Origin: Mycobacteriales bacterium
GTDB lineage: Bacteria > Actinomycetota > Actinomycetes > Mycobacteriales > CADCTP01
Length of the DNA stretch: 64,000 bases
Reading direction: 5' to 3'
NCBI GenBank assembly: GCA_035995165.1
Contig: DASYKU010000005.1
Location: 62,001-126,000 of the forward strand
Of the stretch, positions 55,961 to 63,593 are shown piece after piece. A model generated the notes under the pieces. The model made no database searches. It was not told the DNA's origin and worked only from the letters and a program-made list of their open reading frames with translations. Made by a program: the position numbers and the translations under genes. Positions within the stretch are counted from its first letter, which is position 1, and each line of letters begins with the position of its first letter.

Positions 55961-58020
55961 CCGGCTGGAACTCCTGGGACGAGATGACCCAGGAGCTGCC
56001 CCGGCTGCCTCCCGCGTTCTTCGACGACCCGGTCTTCCGGGCCGGCGGGCCGCCGCCGGTGCAGGACGTCGGCCCGGCCGTCACCGAGACCGCGAACGGC
56101 ACCGGGGTCGCCGACCGGCCCGACACCCGCCGCCCCGGACCGCCGGGACCGCACGGCCGGCCCGAGGGCTGGGCCGGTCGCCCCGGCGTGGGCCGGCCCG
56201 GCCCGGCGCCGGTCTGGCCCGGCTCGGCGGACGAGACCGTGGTCATCCCGCCGGGCGGGCTGGTCATGCCGCCCGCCGGCATCCCGCCGGGCGCGACCGA
56301 CGAGACCGTCGTCATCCCGCCGATCACCGGCATCGAGGGCGCCCCGGCGACCCCGCCCGCCGGTCCGGTGCCGCGGGCCGGGCAGCCGGCCCCGAGCCTG
56401 GGGCGAGCGTCCCGGACGATGGCGATCGCCTCGGCCGCGTCCCGGCTGACCGGCTTCCTGCGCAGCCTCGCGATCACCGCGGCGCTCGGCGTCGCGCTGG
56501 TCGGCAACGCGTACAACACCGCGAACACGCTGCCGAACATCGTCTACGAGCTGCTGCTCGGCGGCGTGCTGACCTCGGTGGTGGTCCCGCTGCTGGTGCA
56601 GGCGCAGGAGCGGGACCGGGACGGCGGCGAGGCGTACACCCAGCGGTTGCTGAGCCTGGCCGTGGTCGGGCTGGTCGGGACGACGCTGCTGGCCACTCTG
56701 GCCGCGCCGGTGCTGACGATCCTCTACGCCTCCGACGGCGGCCCGAAGGCCGAGCTGACCACGTTCTTCGCGTACCTGCTGCTGCCGGAGATCTTCTTCT
56801 ACGGCCTGGGCGCGATGATCGGCGCGATCCTCAACACCCGCGGCATCTTCGGGCCGCCGGCCTGGTCACCGGTGCTCAACAACGTCGTGGTGATCGCGAT
56901 CGCCGGGCTGTTCTTCGGGGTGACGGCCGGCGACGGCGGCCGGACCACCAGCTCGCTGTCCACCGGCGAGGTGCTGCTGCTCGGCATCGGCACCACGTTC
57001 GGCATCGTCGCGCAGGCGATCGTGCTGCTGCCGGCACTGCGGCGGACCGGCTTCCGCTGGAAGCTGCGGCTGGACCTGCGCGGCTCCCGGCTGGGCGAGG
57101 CCGGCCCGCTCGCCCTCTGGGTCATCGGCTACGTCGTGGTCAGCCAGATCGGCTACCTGGTCCAGCTCCGGCTGGCCAACGGCATCCCGGACACCCTGCC
57201 CGGCGTGACCACGTTCACCAACTCCAGCCTGCTGTTCCAGATGCCGTACGGGATCCTCGGCGTCTCGCTGCTGACCGCGCTGATGCCGCGGATGAGCCGG
57301 GCCGCGGCCCGCGGGGACCAGGACAGCGTGCTGTCCGACCTCTCGCTCGGCGCCCGGCTGTCCGCGCTGGCGCTGCTGCCGGTCACCGCCCTGTTCATCG
57401 TGCTCGGCCCGGCCATCGGCACGGTCATCTACGGGCACGGGCGGACCGACCTGGGCGAGGCCCGGCAGATCGGCGTGGTGCTGGCGTTCTCCGCCTTCGG
57501 GCTGGTGCCGTTCGCGATCACGATGCTGCAGCTGCGGGTGTTCTACGCGGTCAAGGACGCGAAGACGCCGACCGTGATCAATTTGGGCATGATGGCGGCC
57601 CGGGTGGTGCTCTCGCTGCTCGCGGGCGCGATCCTGCCCGACCGGCACCTGGTCGCCGGCCTGCTGGTGGCGACCAGCCTGTCCTACGTCGTCGGCGCGA
57701 TCGGCGGGGAGGCGCTGCTGCGGCGCCGGTTCGGCCACCTCGACACCGCCCGGACCGTCCGGGCCTCGACCCGGTTCCTGGTCATGTCCGTGTTCGCCGG
57801 CCTGGCCGCCTGGCTGGTGCTGATGCTCGTCACCGGCGCGCTGGGCCACGGCGTGCTCGGCTCGTTCACCGGGGTGGTGCTGGGCTCGGTCGCCGCGGGC
57901 GCGGTGCTGGCCGTCTCGGTCCTGGTCGGGCGCTCGGCCGAGCTCGACGACGTGCTGCGTGGCCTGCGCGGACGGACGAGTGCCGGGATCGCCGGGAGGC
58001 ATCGTGCCGGTCGCGACTGA
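55957..58020 (+). CDS. murJ: lipid II flippase MurJ (MviN)
   Basis: 687 residues. A disordered Pro/Gly N-terminus (about 1-145) with two PDETVVIPP-like repeats precedes 14 membrane helices. Core blocks are TMAIASAASRLTGFLRSLAI, NAYNTANTLPNIVYELLLGG, PEIFFYGLGAMIGAILNTRG and FGPPAWSPVLNNVVVIAIAG. MurJ flips the undecaprenyl-linked peptidoglycan precursor across the membrane. In Mycobacterium tuberculosis the orthologue (Rv3910) is fused to a pseudokinase; here the fusion is absent and a separate pseudokinase gene follows 141 bases later. Confidence 0.95.
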   Translation: MTGWNSWDEMTQELPRLPPAFFDDPVFRAGGPPPVQDVGPAVTETANGTGVADRPDTRRPGPPGPHGRPEGWAGRPGVGRPGPAPVWPGSADETVVIPPGGLVMPPAGIPPGATDETVVIPPITGIEGAPATPPAGPVPRAGQPAPSLGRASRTMAIASAASRLTGFLRSLAITAALGVALVGNAYNTANTLPNIVYELLLGGVLTSVVVPLLVQAQERDRDGGEAYTQRLLSLAVVGLVGTTLLATLAAPVLTILYASDGGPKAELTTFFAYLLLPEIFFYGLGAMIGAILNTRGIFGPPAWSPVLNNVVVIAIAGLFFGVTAGDGGRTTSSLSTGEVLLLGIGTTFGIVAQAIVLLPALRRTGFRWKLRLDLRGSRLGEAGPLALWVIGYVVVSQIGYLVQLRLANGIPDTLPGVTTFTNSSLLFQMPYGILGVSLLTALMPRMSRAAARGDQDSVLSDLSLGARLSALALLPVTALFIVLGPAIGTVIYGHGRTDLGEARQIGVVLAFSAFGLVPFAITMLQLRVFYAVKDAKTPTVINLGMMAARVVLSLLAGAILPDRHLVAGLLVATSLSYVVGAIGGEALLRRRFGHLDTARTVRASTRFLVMSVFAGLAAWLVLMLVTGALGHGVLGSFTGVVLGSVAAGAVLAVSVLVGRSAELDDVLRGLRGRTSAGIAGRHRAGRD

Positions 58021-58161
58021 GACGGTCCGCACGCTCGCGCGGAGATGTCCTCCGGGGGCTTCCCGTACGTCATACCCTGGTGCCCGGCGGGTCCCGTTCA
58101 GGGGCCGGTCGTACCAGGGGGGTCGGCCGCGGCCCGAAGGCAGTGCGAGCGAGGGGGGCAC

Positions 58162-59583
58162 GTGAGCGTCGACACCCGCCCGGCGGGATCCGCGGGGTCC
58201 GTCGGCGACCGCTACCGCCTGCTGGAGTGCGTCGCCGGTGACCCGGAGGGTCCGGCGGTGGCCTGGCGGGCCTGGGACGACGTGCTGAACCGGGCCGTGA
58301 CGCTGACCGTGGTGCGCCCCGGCGGCGAGCCCGCGAGCGGCTTTCTCGCCCACGCGCACGCGGTCAGCGGCGTGACCCACCCCTCGCTGGCCCGGGTCTG
58401 GGACGCCGTCGACGAGGGCGACCGGGCGTACGTGGTGAGCGAGTGGGTCACCGGCACCCCGTTCACCGCCCTGCTGCGCGACGGCGCGCTCGACGCCGAG
58501 TCCGCGGCCGGCACCGTGGCGCGGGTGGCCGACGGGGTCGCGGCCGCGCACAGCGCCGGCATCGCGTTCGGCGGCGTGCACCCCGATCACGTGGTCGTGA
58601 CCGGCAACGGCGAGGTCAAGCTGGCCCAGGTGGTCGGCGACGGCCGGGCCGCCGCCGGCGACGACGTCCGCGGCCTGGGCGCGCTGCTCTACGGCGCGCT
58701 CACCGCACACTGGCCGCTGGCCCCGACCGGCGGCGCCGCGACGCTGCGCCCGGCCACCACCAGCAGTGGTCACCTGCTCTCCCCGCGCCAGGTCCGGGCC
58801 GGGGTGCCGGAGGACCTGTCCACGCTGGCCGTCCGGGCGCTGGACCAGAACTCGCCCCAGGGCGTGCGCTCGGCCGCCGTGATCGCCAGCGTGCTGGCCG
58901 ACCGGTCCGCCACCGACGACGTGTTCTCCCTCGGCGTGGTCCAGGAGCGCAAGCGCCGGCCGCGCTGGATGTCGCTCGGGCTGCCGATCGCGGCGGGCCT
59001 GGTCGTGCTCGCGCTGCTGGGCTGGCTGGTCGGCACCGCGCTCGGCGGGCTGCCCGGCGTCGACGGCGGCGGCTCGTCGGCGGCCGCGGGCACCGGCGGC
59101 GGCACCACCGCGTCGTCCGCCCCGGCCACGTCCGCGCTGGTCGCGGCCACGCCGGGGGCGGCCAAGCTCTACGACCCGCAGGGCGACCAGAACGAGGCCC
59201 GCGGGGTCGACGACGCCACCGACGGCGACCCGACGACGTCCTGGCGGACCGCCCGGTACAAGCGCAGCAGCGCGTTCGGCGGCCTCAAGTCCGGCATCGG
59301 CATCGCGTACGACTTCGGCTCACCGACCGCGCTGCAGCAGATCACCGTGATCACGGACCGGCCCGGCGTCCGGGTGCAGATCCGGGCCGGCAACACCACC
59401 GACGCGGCCGAGGCCGAGACGTACCCGGTGGTCAGCCCGGCCCAGACGCTGACGGCGTCGACCACGTTCCCGATCGCCAAGGGAACGTCCGCGCGCTACT
59501 ACATCGTCTGGCTGACCCAGCTCACCTCGGACGGCAACGGGCAGTACTGGGGCTCGGTCTCCGAGGTCACCTTCAAGCGCTGA
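58162..59583 (+). CDS. membrane pseudokinase with extracellular discoidin-like domain
   Basis: 473 residues from GTG 58162 (GGGGGGCAC upstream). Residues 15-265 have a Ser/Thr kinase fold without the catalytic residues: the VAIK lysine site reads RAVTLTVVRPG, the HRD loop reads GGVHPDHVVVT, and no DFG follows (VKLAQVVGDGRAAAGDDVRG). One membrane helix (WMSLGLPIAAGLVVLALLGW, about 273-295) leads to an outer discoidin/F5-8-like domain (ARGVDDATDGDPTTSWRTAR ... WGSVSEVTFK). The mycobacterial MviN pseudokinase is phosphorylated by PknB and binds FhaA to control lipid II export; this protein probably does the same for MurJ. Confidence 0.88.
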   Translation: MSVDTRPAGSAGSVGDRYRLLECVAGDPEGPAVAWRAWDDVLNRAVTLTVVRPGGEPASGFLAHAHAVSGVTHPSLARVWDAVDEGDRAYVVSEWVTGTPFTALLRDGALDAESAAGTVARVADGVAAAHSAGIAFGGVHPDHVVVTGNGEVKLAQVVGDGRAAAGDDVRGLGALLYGALTAHWPLAPTGGAATLRPATTSSGHLLSPRQVRAGVPEDLSTLAVRALDQNSPQGVRSAAVIASVLADRSATDDVFSLGVVQERKRRPRWMSLGLPIAAGLVVLALLGWLVGTALGGLPGVDGGGSSAAAGTGGGTTASSAPATSALVAATPGAAKLYDPQGDQNEARGVDDATDGDPTTSWRTARYKRSSAFGGLKSGIGIAYDFGSPTALQQITVITDRPGVRVQIRAGNTTDAAEAETYPVVSPAQTLTASTTFPIAKGTSARYYIVWLTQLTSDGNGQYWGSVSEVTFKR

Positions 59584-59606
59584 GCCGCCCGGTCCGACGG
59601 CCCTAC

Positions 59607-59612
59607 TAGGCT
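59607..59612 (+). promoter_or_regulatory. -10 box of a leaderless sigM promoter
   Basis: TAGGCT is followed by 7 bases and GTG 59620. No GGAAC-type ECF -35 is seen, so self-activation by an ECF sigma is not obvious here. Confidence 0.55.
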
Positions 59613-59619
59613 CGGCCGC

Positions 59620-60222
59620 GTGACGGCTCCCGAGCGCTCCGACATGGAGCTGCTGCGGGCGCACGCCGCCGGTGATCCGTCCGCGTTCGAGGAGATCGTG
59701 CGGCGGCACCGGGACCGGCTCTGGGCGGTCGCGCTGCGCACGATGCGGGAGCCGGAGGAGGCCGCGGACGCGCTGCAGGACGCGTTGATCTCGGCGTACC
59801 GGGCCGCGGGGTCGTTCCGGGGCGAGTCGGCGGTCACCACCTGGCTGCACCGGATCGTGGTCAACGCCTGCCTGGACCGGATCCGCCGCCGGCAGGTCCG
59901 GGCGACGGTGCCGCTGCCCGAGGAGGGGCCGGGTGAGCCCGCGGACGCCCGGGACCTGGTCTCCGAGCGGGACACCGCGATCGTGGTCGAGGACGCGCTG
60001 GGCCTGCTGCCGGTCGAGCAGCGGGCGGCGATCGTGCTGGTCGACATCCAGGGCTACTCGGTCGCGGACAGCGCGACGATGCTCGGGGTGGCCGAGGGCA
60101 CGGTGAAGTCGCGCTGCGCCCGGGGCCGGGCGCGGCTGGCCGTCCTGCTCGGACAGCTACGGAACCCGGATGCACCCGCTGCCGTCGCACCGGGGTCCGG
60201 CGGCCGGGAGGAGGCGCGATGA
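59620..60222 (+). CDS. sigM: ECF RNA polymerase sigma factor SigM
   Basis: 200 residues. Sigma-2 region: DPSAFEEIVRRHRDRLWAVA, LRTMREPEEAADALQDALIS, YRAAGSFRGESAVTTWLHRI. Sigma-4 region: LGLLPVEQRAAIVLVDIQGY, SVADSATMLGVAEGTVKSRC. The location between the murJ block and trxB, with a downstream anti-sigma gene overlapping by 4 bases, is that of sigM (Rv3911) in Mycobacterium tuberculosis. It likely directs an envelope or thiol stress regulon. Confidence 0.93.
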   Translation: MTAPERSDMELLRAHAAGDPSAFEEIVRRHRDRLWAVALRTMREPEEAADALQDALISAYRAAGSFRGESAVTTWLHRIVVNACLDRIRRRQVRATVPLPEEGPGEPADARDLVSERDTAIVVEDALGLLPVEQRAAIVLVDIQGYSVADSATMLGVAEGTVKSRCARGRARLAVLLGQLRNPDAPAAVAPGSGGREEAR

Positions 60223-61175
60223 CTGCCGACGACCGGCGGCCGATGCCGCCACCGGCGCACCCCGATCTCGACACGCTCGCCGACCTGCACGCCGACGCGC
60301 TGGACGCCGGGACCGCGGCCCGGGCCCGGTCCCACCTCCCCTCCTGTGCGCAGTGCACGGGCGTGCTGGCCGCGCTCGACACCGTGCAGGGCGAGCTGCA
60401 CGGGCTGCCGGTGCCGACGATGCCGGCGGCGGTGGCGGCCCGGCTGGACGCCGCTCTGGCCGACCTGCGCCGCGGCGACCTCCCCACTTCGAGCCAACCG
60501 GCCCCGACCCCGTCGCCGGTCCGGCCGGGCGCGAGCCCGGCCGGCGCGGCCGGGAGCCGGCCCACTGGTGCGGCCGGGTCCGGCACGGGCCGGGGGGTGG
60601 CGCGGCCCGGCGGCGGGGCGGAGTCCGGAGGGGTCGCGGACCTGGCGGCGGCGCGGGGGACGCGGCGGCGCCGGCGGAGCCGCAGCCTGGGGGCGGTCGC
60701 GGCGGCGGTCGCCGTGATCGCGGCCGGTGCCTCGGTGACCGCGCTGGTCCGGACCGGCGGCGGCAGCGACAGCGCCGGCACCACCGCGGCGGGCAGTGCC
60801 GCCGACAGCGCCGCCCAGCCCCAGGCCTCCGCCGCCGCGGGGTCCCCTCAGCTCACCGTCCCGGCGTACACCGAGGAGACCCTGCGGTCGGCCCTGCCGA
60901 CGATCGCCCAGCAGTCGGCGGTGGGCCTGATCACCGGCCGGGGCGACACCGGCCCGGCCGGCCCGATGGCGAGCGCCGCCCTCCGCACGGCCTGCGCCGG
61001 CACGATCAACGGCAGCTCCGGGGACCTGCAGGCCGTCCAGCGGATCCTGTGGCAGGGCAAGCTCGCGTACGTGTTCGTCTTCGTCCAGGACGGCCGGCCG
61101 ACCGGCTACGTCGTCGCGAACGACTGCGGGAGCCCCTCCGCCCTGCCCCACTCGGTGCTCGACACGGTCTCCTGA
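60219..61175 (+). CDS. membrane anti-sigma factor of SigM
   Basis: 318 residues. The N-terminal domain has the zinc anti-sigma signature H-x3-C-x2-C in RARSHLPSCAQCTGVLAALD (about 33-52). A disordered Ala/Gly/Pro part (about 90-145) follows, then a membrane helix (SLGAVAAAVAVIAAGASVTA, about 152-172) and an outer domain ending in LDTVS. ATG 60219 overlaps the sigM stop (ATGA), so the two proteins are produced together. It should hold SigM at the membrane until released by a signal. Confidence 0.85.
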   Translation: MTADDRRPMPPPAHPDLDTLADLHADALDAGTAARARSHLPSCAQCTGVLAALDTVQGELHGLPVPTMPAAVAARLDAALADLRRGDLPTSSQPAPTPSPVRPGASPAGAAGSRPTGAAGSGTGRGVARPGGGAESGGVADLAAARGTRRRRRSRSLGAVAAAVAVIAAGASVTALVRTGGGSDSAGTTAAGSAADSAAQPQASAAAGSPQLTVPAYTEETLRSALPTIAQQSAVGLITGRGDTGPAGPMASAALRTACAGTINGSSGDLQAVQRILWQGKLAYVFVFVQDGRPTGYVVANDCGSPSALPHSVLDTVS

Positions 61176-61188
61176 GCGGTGGGCGGAC

Positions 61189-61214
61189 GGAACATCCGGT
61201 CCGTAAAATCTGTT
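61189..61214 (+). promoter_or_regulatory. thiol-stress type ECF promoter of trxB
   Basis: GGAAC (61189-61193), 18 bases, GTT (61212-61214). It fits the SigR/SigH consensus GGAAY-N18-GTT. It lies about 60 bases before the trxB GTG, where a short untranslated leader with AAAGGACG follows. Confidence 0.75.
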
Positions 61215-61272
61215 GACTGCCCAGACGGCGGGACGGCCGCCGCCAGACCTTGAGCAAAGGACGTGTTGGCCA

Positions 61273-62247
61273 GTGACCGAGGCGACCGAGGTGCGAGACG
61301 TCATCGTGGTCGGGTCCGGTCCCGCGGGTTACACCGCGGCGCTCTACACCGCCCGGGCCCAGCTGAAGCCGCTCGTGTTCGAGGGCAGCCAGTACGGCGG
61401 CGCCCTGATGAACACGACCGAGGTGGAGAACTACCCCGGCTTCACCGACGGCATCGCGGGCCCGGAGCTGATGGACCAGATCCGCAGCCAGGCGGAGCGG
61501 TTCGGCGCGGAGCTGGTGACCGACGACGTGATCAGCGTCGACCTGACCGGCGAGACCAAGATCGTGCGCACCCACGAGGGGGAATACGCGGCCCGCGCCG
61601 TGATCCTGGCGACCGGGTCGGCGTACAAGCGGCTGGGTGTGCCGGGCGAGGACCGGCTGTCCGGCCACGGCGTCTCCTGGTGCGCCACCTGTGACGGGTT
61701 CTTCTTCCGCGACCAGGACATCGTGGTCATCGGCGGCGGCGACACCGCGATGGAGGAGGCGACCTTCCTCACCCGGTTCGCCAAGTCGGTGACGATCGTG
61801 CACCGGCGGGACTCGCTGCGGGCCAGCAAGATCATGCAGGAGCGCGCGTTCACCAACGAGAAGATCAGCTTCATCTGGGACTCCGAGATCGCCGAGGTGC
61901 TCGGGGAGAACTCGGTGACCGGCGTGACGGTGCGCAACGTGCACAGCGGTGAGGAGCAGGTCCTGGACGCGACCGGCTTCTTCGTCGCGATCGGGCACGA
62001 CCCGCGCTCCGACCTCTTCCGCGGCCAGGTCCGCCTGGACGAGGAGGGGTACGTGCTGGTCGACTCGCCGACCACGCACACCAGCGTGCAGGGCGTCTTC
62101 GCGGCCGGCGACGTGGTCGACCACACCTACCGGCAGGCGATCACCGCCGCCGGCACGGGGTGCGCGGCCGCGCTGGACGCGGAGCGATTTCTTGCTGCTC
62201 TAGAGCAGTCGGCCGAGGCGTCCGCCGCGGCCGCGGTGCGGGTCTGA
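61273..62247 (+). CDS. trxB: thioredoxin reductase
   Basis: 324 residues, low-molecular-weight NADPH thioredoxin reductase. FAD site: [20 protein letters not shown]. Redox dithiol: [15 protein letters not shown] (C-A-T-C). NADPH site: [17 protein letters not shown] with [20 protein letters not shown]-terminal: [20 protein letters not shown]. It reduces TrxA with NADPH. GTG 61273 has AAAGGACG 11 bases before it. Followed 114 bases later by trxA, as in Mycobacterium tuberculosis (trxB2-trxC). Confidence 0.97.
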   Translation: MTEATEVRDVIVVGSGPAGYTAALYTARAQLKPLVFEGSQYGGALMNTTEVENYPGFTDGIAGPELMDQIRSQAERFGAELVTDDVISVDLTGETKIVRTHEGEYAARAVILATGSAYKRLGVPGEDRLSGHGVSWCATCDGFFFRDQDIVVIGGGDTAMEEATFLTRFAKSVTIVHRRDSLRASKIMQERAFTNEKISFIWDSEIAEVLGENSVTGVTVRNVHSGEEQVLDATGFFVAIGHDPRSDLFRGQVRLDEEGYVLVDSPTTHTSVQGVFAAGDVVDHTYRQAITAAGTGCAAALDAERFLAALEQSAEASAAAAVRV

Positions 62248-62283
62248 GCCGTGTTCTCCCCCGTTGCGGAGGATGCGCGCCGT

Positions 62284-62309
62284 GGAATCGCGCGCGGCCG
62301 GACGCTGTT
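62284..62309 (+). promoter_or_regulatory. thiol-stress type ECF promoter of trxA
   Basis: GGAAT (62284-62288), 18 bases, GTT (62307-62309): an exact match to the Streptomyces SigR consensus. It is separate from the one before trxB, so trxA can be induced alone. The start codon is 53 bases further on. Confidence 0.78.
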
Positions 62310-62321
62310 GTAGCAGGTGAA

Positions 62322-62335
62322 CCGCGTTAACGCGG
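62322..62335. promoter_or_regulatory. 14-base perfect palindrome in the trxA leader
   Basis: CCGCGTTAACGCGG lies just downstream of the expected transcription start and 26 bases before the trxA start codon. It could be an operator or a leader hairpin. Confidence 0.5.
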
Positions 62336-62361
62336 ACGGCGTGTCTCGACGAGGAGGAACC

Positions 62362-62691
62362 GTGGGGAGCAGCACCAAGAAGGTCACCGACCAGACGTTC
62401 CAGGAGGACGTCCTGGCCAGCGACAAGCCTGTGCTGGTCGATTTCTGGGCGGAGTGGTGCGGCCCCTGCAAGATGGTCGCGCCAGTGCTCGAGGAGATCG
62501 CCGCGCAGAACCCGGACAAGATCACCGTCGCGAAGCTGAACATCGACGAGAACCCGCAGATCGCCCAGCAGTACCAGGTGATGTCGATCCCGACGATGTC
62601 CGTCTTCCAGGGTGGCAAGATCGTGAAGACGATCGTCGGCGCCAAGCCGAAGTCGGCCCTCCTGAAGGACCTGTCCGACTACCTGTCCTAG
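62362..62691 (+). CDS. trxA: thioredoxin
   Basis: 109 residues. The active site is WAEWCGPCKMVAPV (W-C-G-P-C), with the cis-Pro in VMSIPTMSVFQGG. Complete thioredoxin fold with VLVDFWAEW before and GAKPKSALLKDLSDYL at the end. GTG 62362 follows GAGGAGGAACC. General cytoplasmic disulfide reductant, partner of TrxB. Followed by two hairpins. Confidence 0.97.
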   Translation: MGSSTKKVTDQTFQEDVLASDKPVLVDFWAEWCGPCKMVAPVLEEIAAQNPDKITVAKLNIDENPQIAQQYQVMSIPTMSVFQGGKIVKTIVGAKPKSALLKDLSDYLS

Positions 62692-62701
62692 TCGACACCC
62701 C

Positions 62702-62762
62702 GCCCGGGTCCTGACCCGGGCCGCAAGACCGTGAGACCCCCGGACCTCCCGCCCGGGGGTTT
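62702..62762 (+). terminator. double terminator after trxA
   Basis: First hairpin GCCCGGGTC/GACCCGGGC (62702-62721, 2-base loop). Second hairpin ACCCCCGG/CCGGGGGT (62736-62760, 9-base loop), followed by TT. Both stand within 70 bases after the trxA stop. Confidence 0.8.
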
Positions 62763-62770
62763 CACTCTGT

Positions 62771-62840
62771 CTCAGCCCTTGCGGCGGCCTCAGCCCTTGC
62801 GGCGGACTCAATCCTTGCGGCGGCTCAGCCCTTGCGGCGG
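62771..62840. repeat. 17-18 base tandem repeat at the 3' end of the DUF6882 gene
   Basis: Four copies of CTCAGCCCTTGCGGCGG, one with two changes (CTCAATCCTTGCGGCGG), are separated by 0-1 base. Read on the minus strand, the copy at the right end (up to 62840) holds the RRKG codons and TGA stop of the neighbouring gene, and the others repeat that end beyond the stop. Confidence 0.8.
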
Positions 62841-63538
62841 CCGAAGAGGGACTTCTTCGCGGGAGGGCCGGCCGGCTGCAGGTTCCCGGCGATGTTGGCG
62901 ACCCGCCCCTGCTGGTCCAGGTCGACCCGGATCGAACCCTGCCCGCCCGGGTGCACCAGCTCGACGCCGCGGTCGTCCGGCCGCACCTGCAGCCCACGCT
63001 GTCCGGCGTACACGTGCAGCGCCCGGCGCCAGTCCGAGACCTGCCCGCTCGCCACGACCGCGGTCAGGACGGTCAGCACGCGGGTGAGCTGCACCGGGGG
63101 CAGTGCCAGCGACGGGTGATCCAGCAGCAGGTACGCCGTCGTCCCCGGCGCCGCCTCGGCCGGGTAGTACGCGTACCCGCCGGCCAGCCCGCAGGTCACC
63201 ACCGTCAACCGGTAGCCGATCGCGGTCCCGTCCAGCGGCACCTCGGCCGCGGTGAGCTCGCCGACGCCGTTCTGCTCGCCGTAGTTCTTCGCGTGCCGGG
63301 CCGCGCCGGTGACCGCGTCGGCGAACCCGCTCGGGTTGGCCCAGGACCACATCCAGCTGCCCGGGTCGGTGGCCTCGGTGCCGATGAGCTCGGCCCGGAC
63401 CTCCAGCCCGGGCTCGAAGCCGACCATCCCGCGGGTCAGGTCGGCGGAGAACGGGCGGCCGCCGACGACCTCCTGCGCGTGCTCCTGCTGCTCGGCCGAG
63501 CCGAGCACGTACGAGTCGAACAGTTCGGAGATGCTCAC
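62825..63538 (-). CDS. DUF6882 domain protein
   Basis: 237 residues, soluble. ISELFDSYVLGSAEQQEHAQ, WMWSWANPSGFADAVTGAAR, GLAGGYAYYPAEAAPGTTAY and VELVHPGGQGSIRVDLDQQG. The W-x-W-x-W-A-N-P pattern is the mark of this uncharacterised family. The C-terminus is basic (KKSLFGRRKG) and its last codons and stop form one unit of the tandem repeat at 62771-62840. GTG 63538 stands 5 bases after TAGGCT on the minus strand, suggesting a leaderless message. Confidence 0.78.
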   Translation of the reverse strand: MSISELFDSYVLGSAEQQEHAQEVVGGRPFSADLTRGMVGFEPGLEVRAELIGTEATDPGSWMWSWANPSGFADAVTGAARHAKNYGEQNGVGELTAAEVPLDGTAIGYRLTVVTCGLAGGYAYYPAEAAPGTTAYLLLDHPSLALPPVQLTRVLTVLTAVVASGQVSDWRRALHVYAGQRGLQVRPDDRGVELVHPGGQGSIRVDLDQQGRVANIAGNLQPAGPPAKKSLFGRRKG

Positions 63539-63593
63539 GCCCGAGCCTAACCGGGCTCAGCCGGCCCGAAGGTCGCTGCGGTACAAAGGGCCC

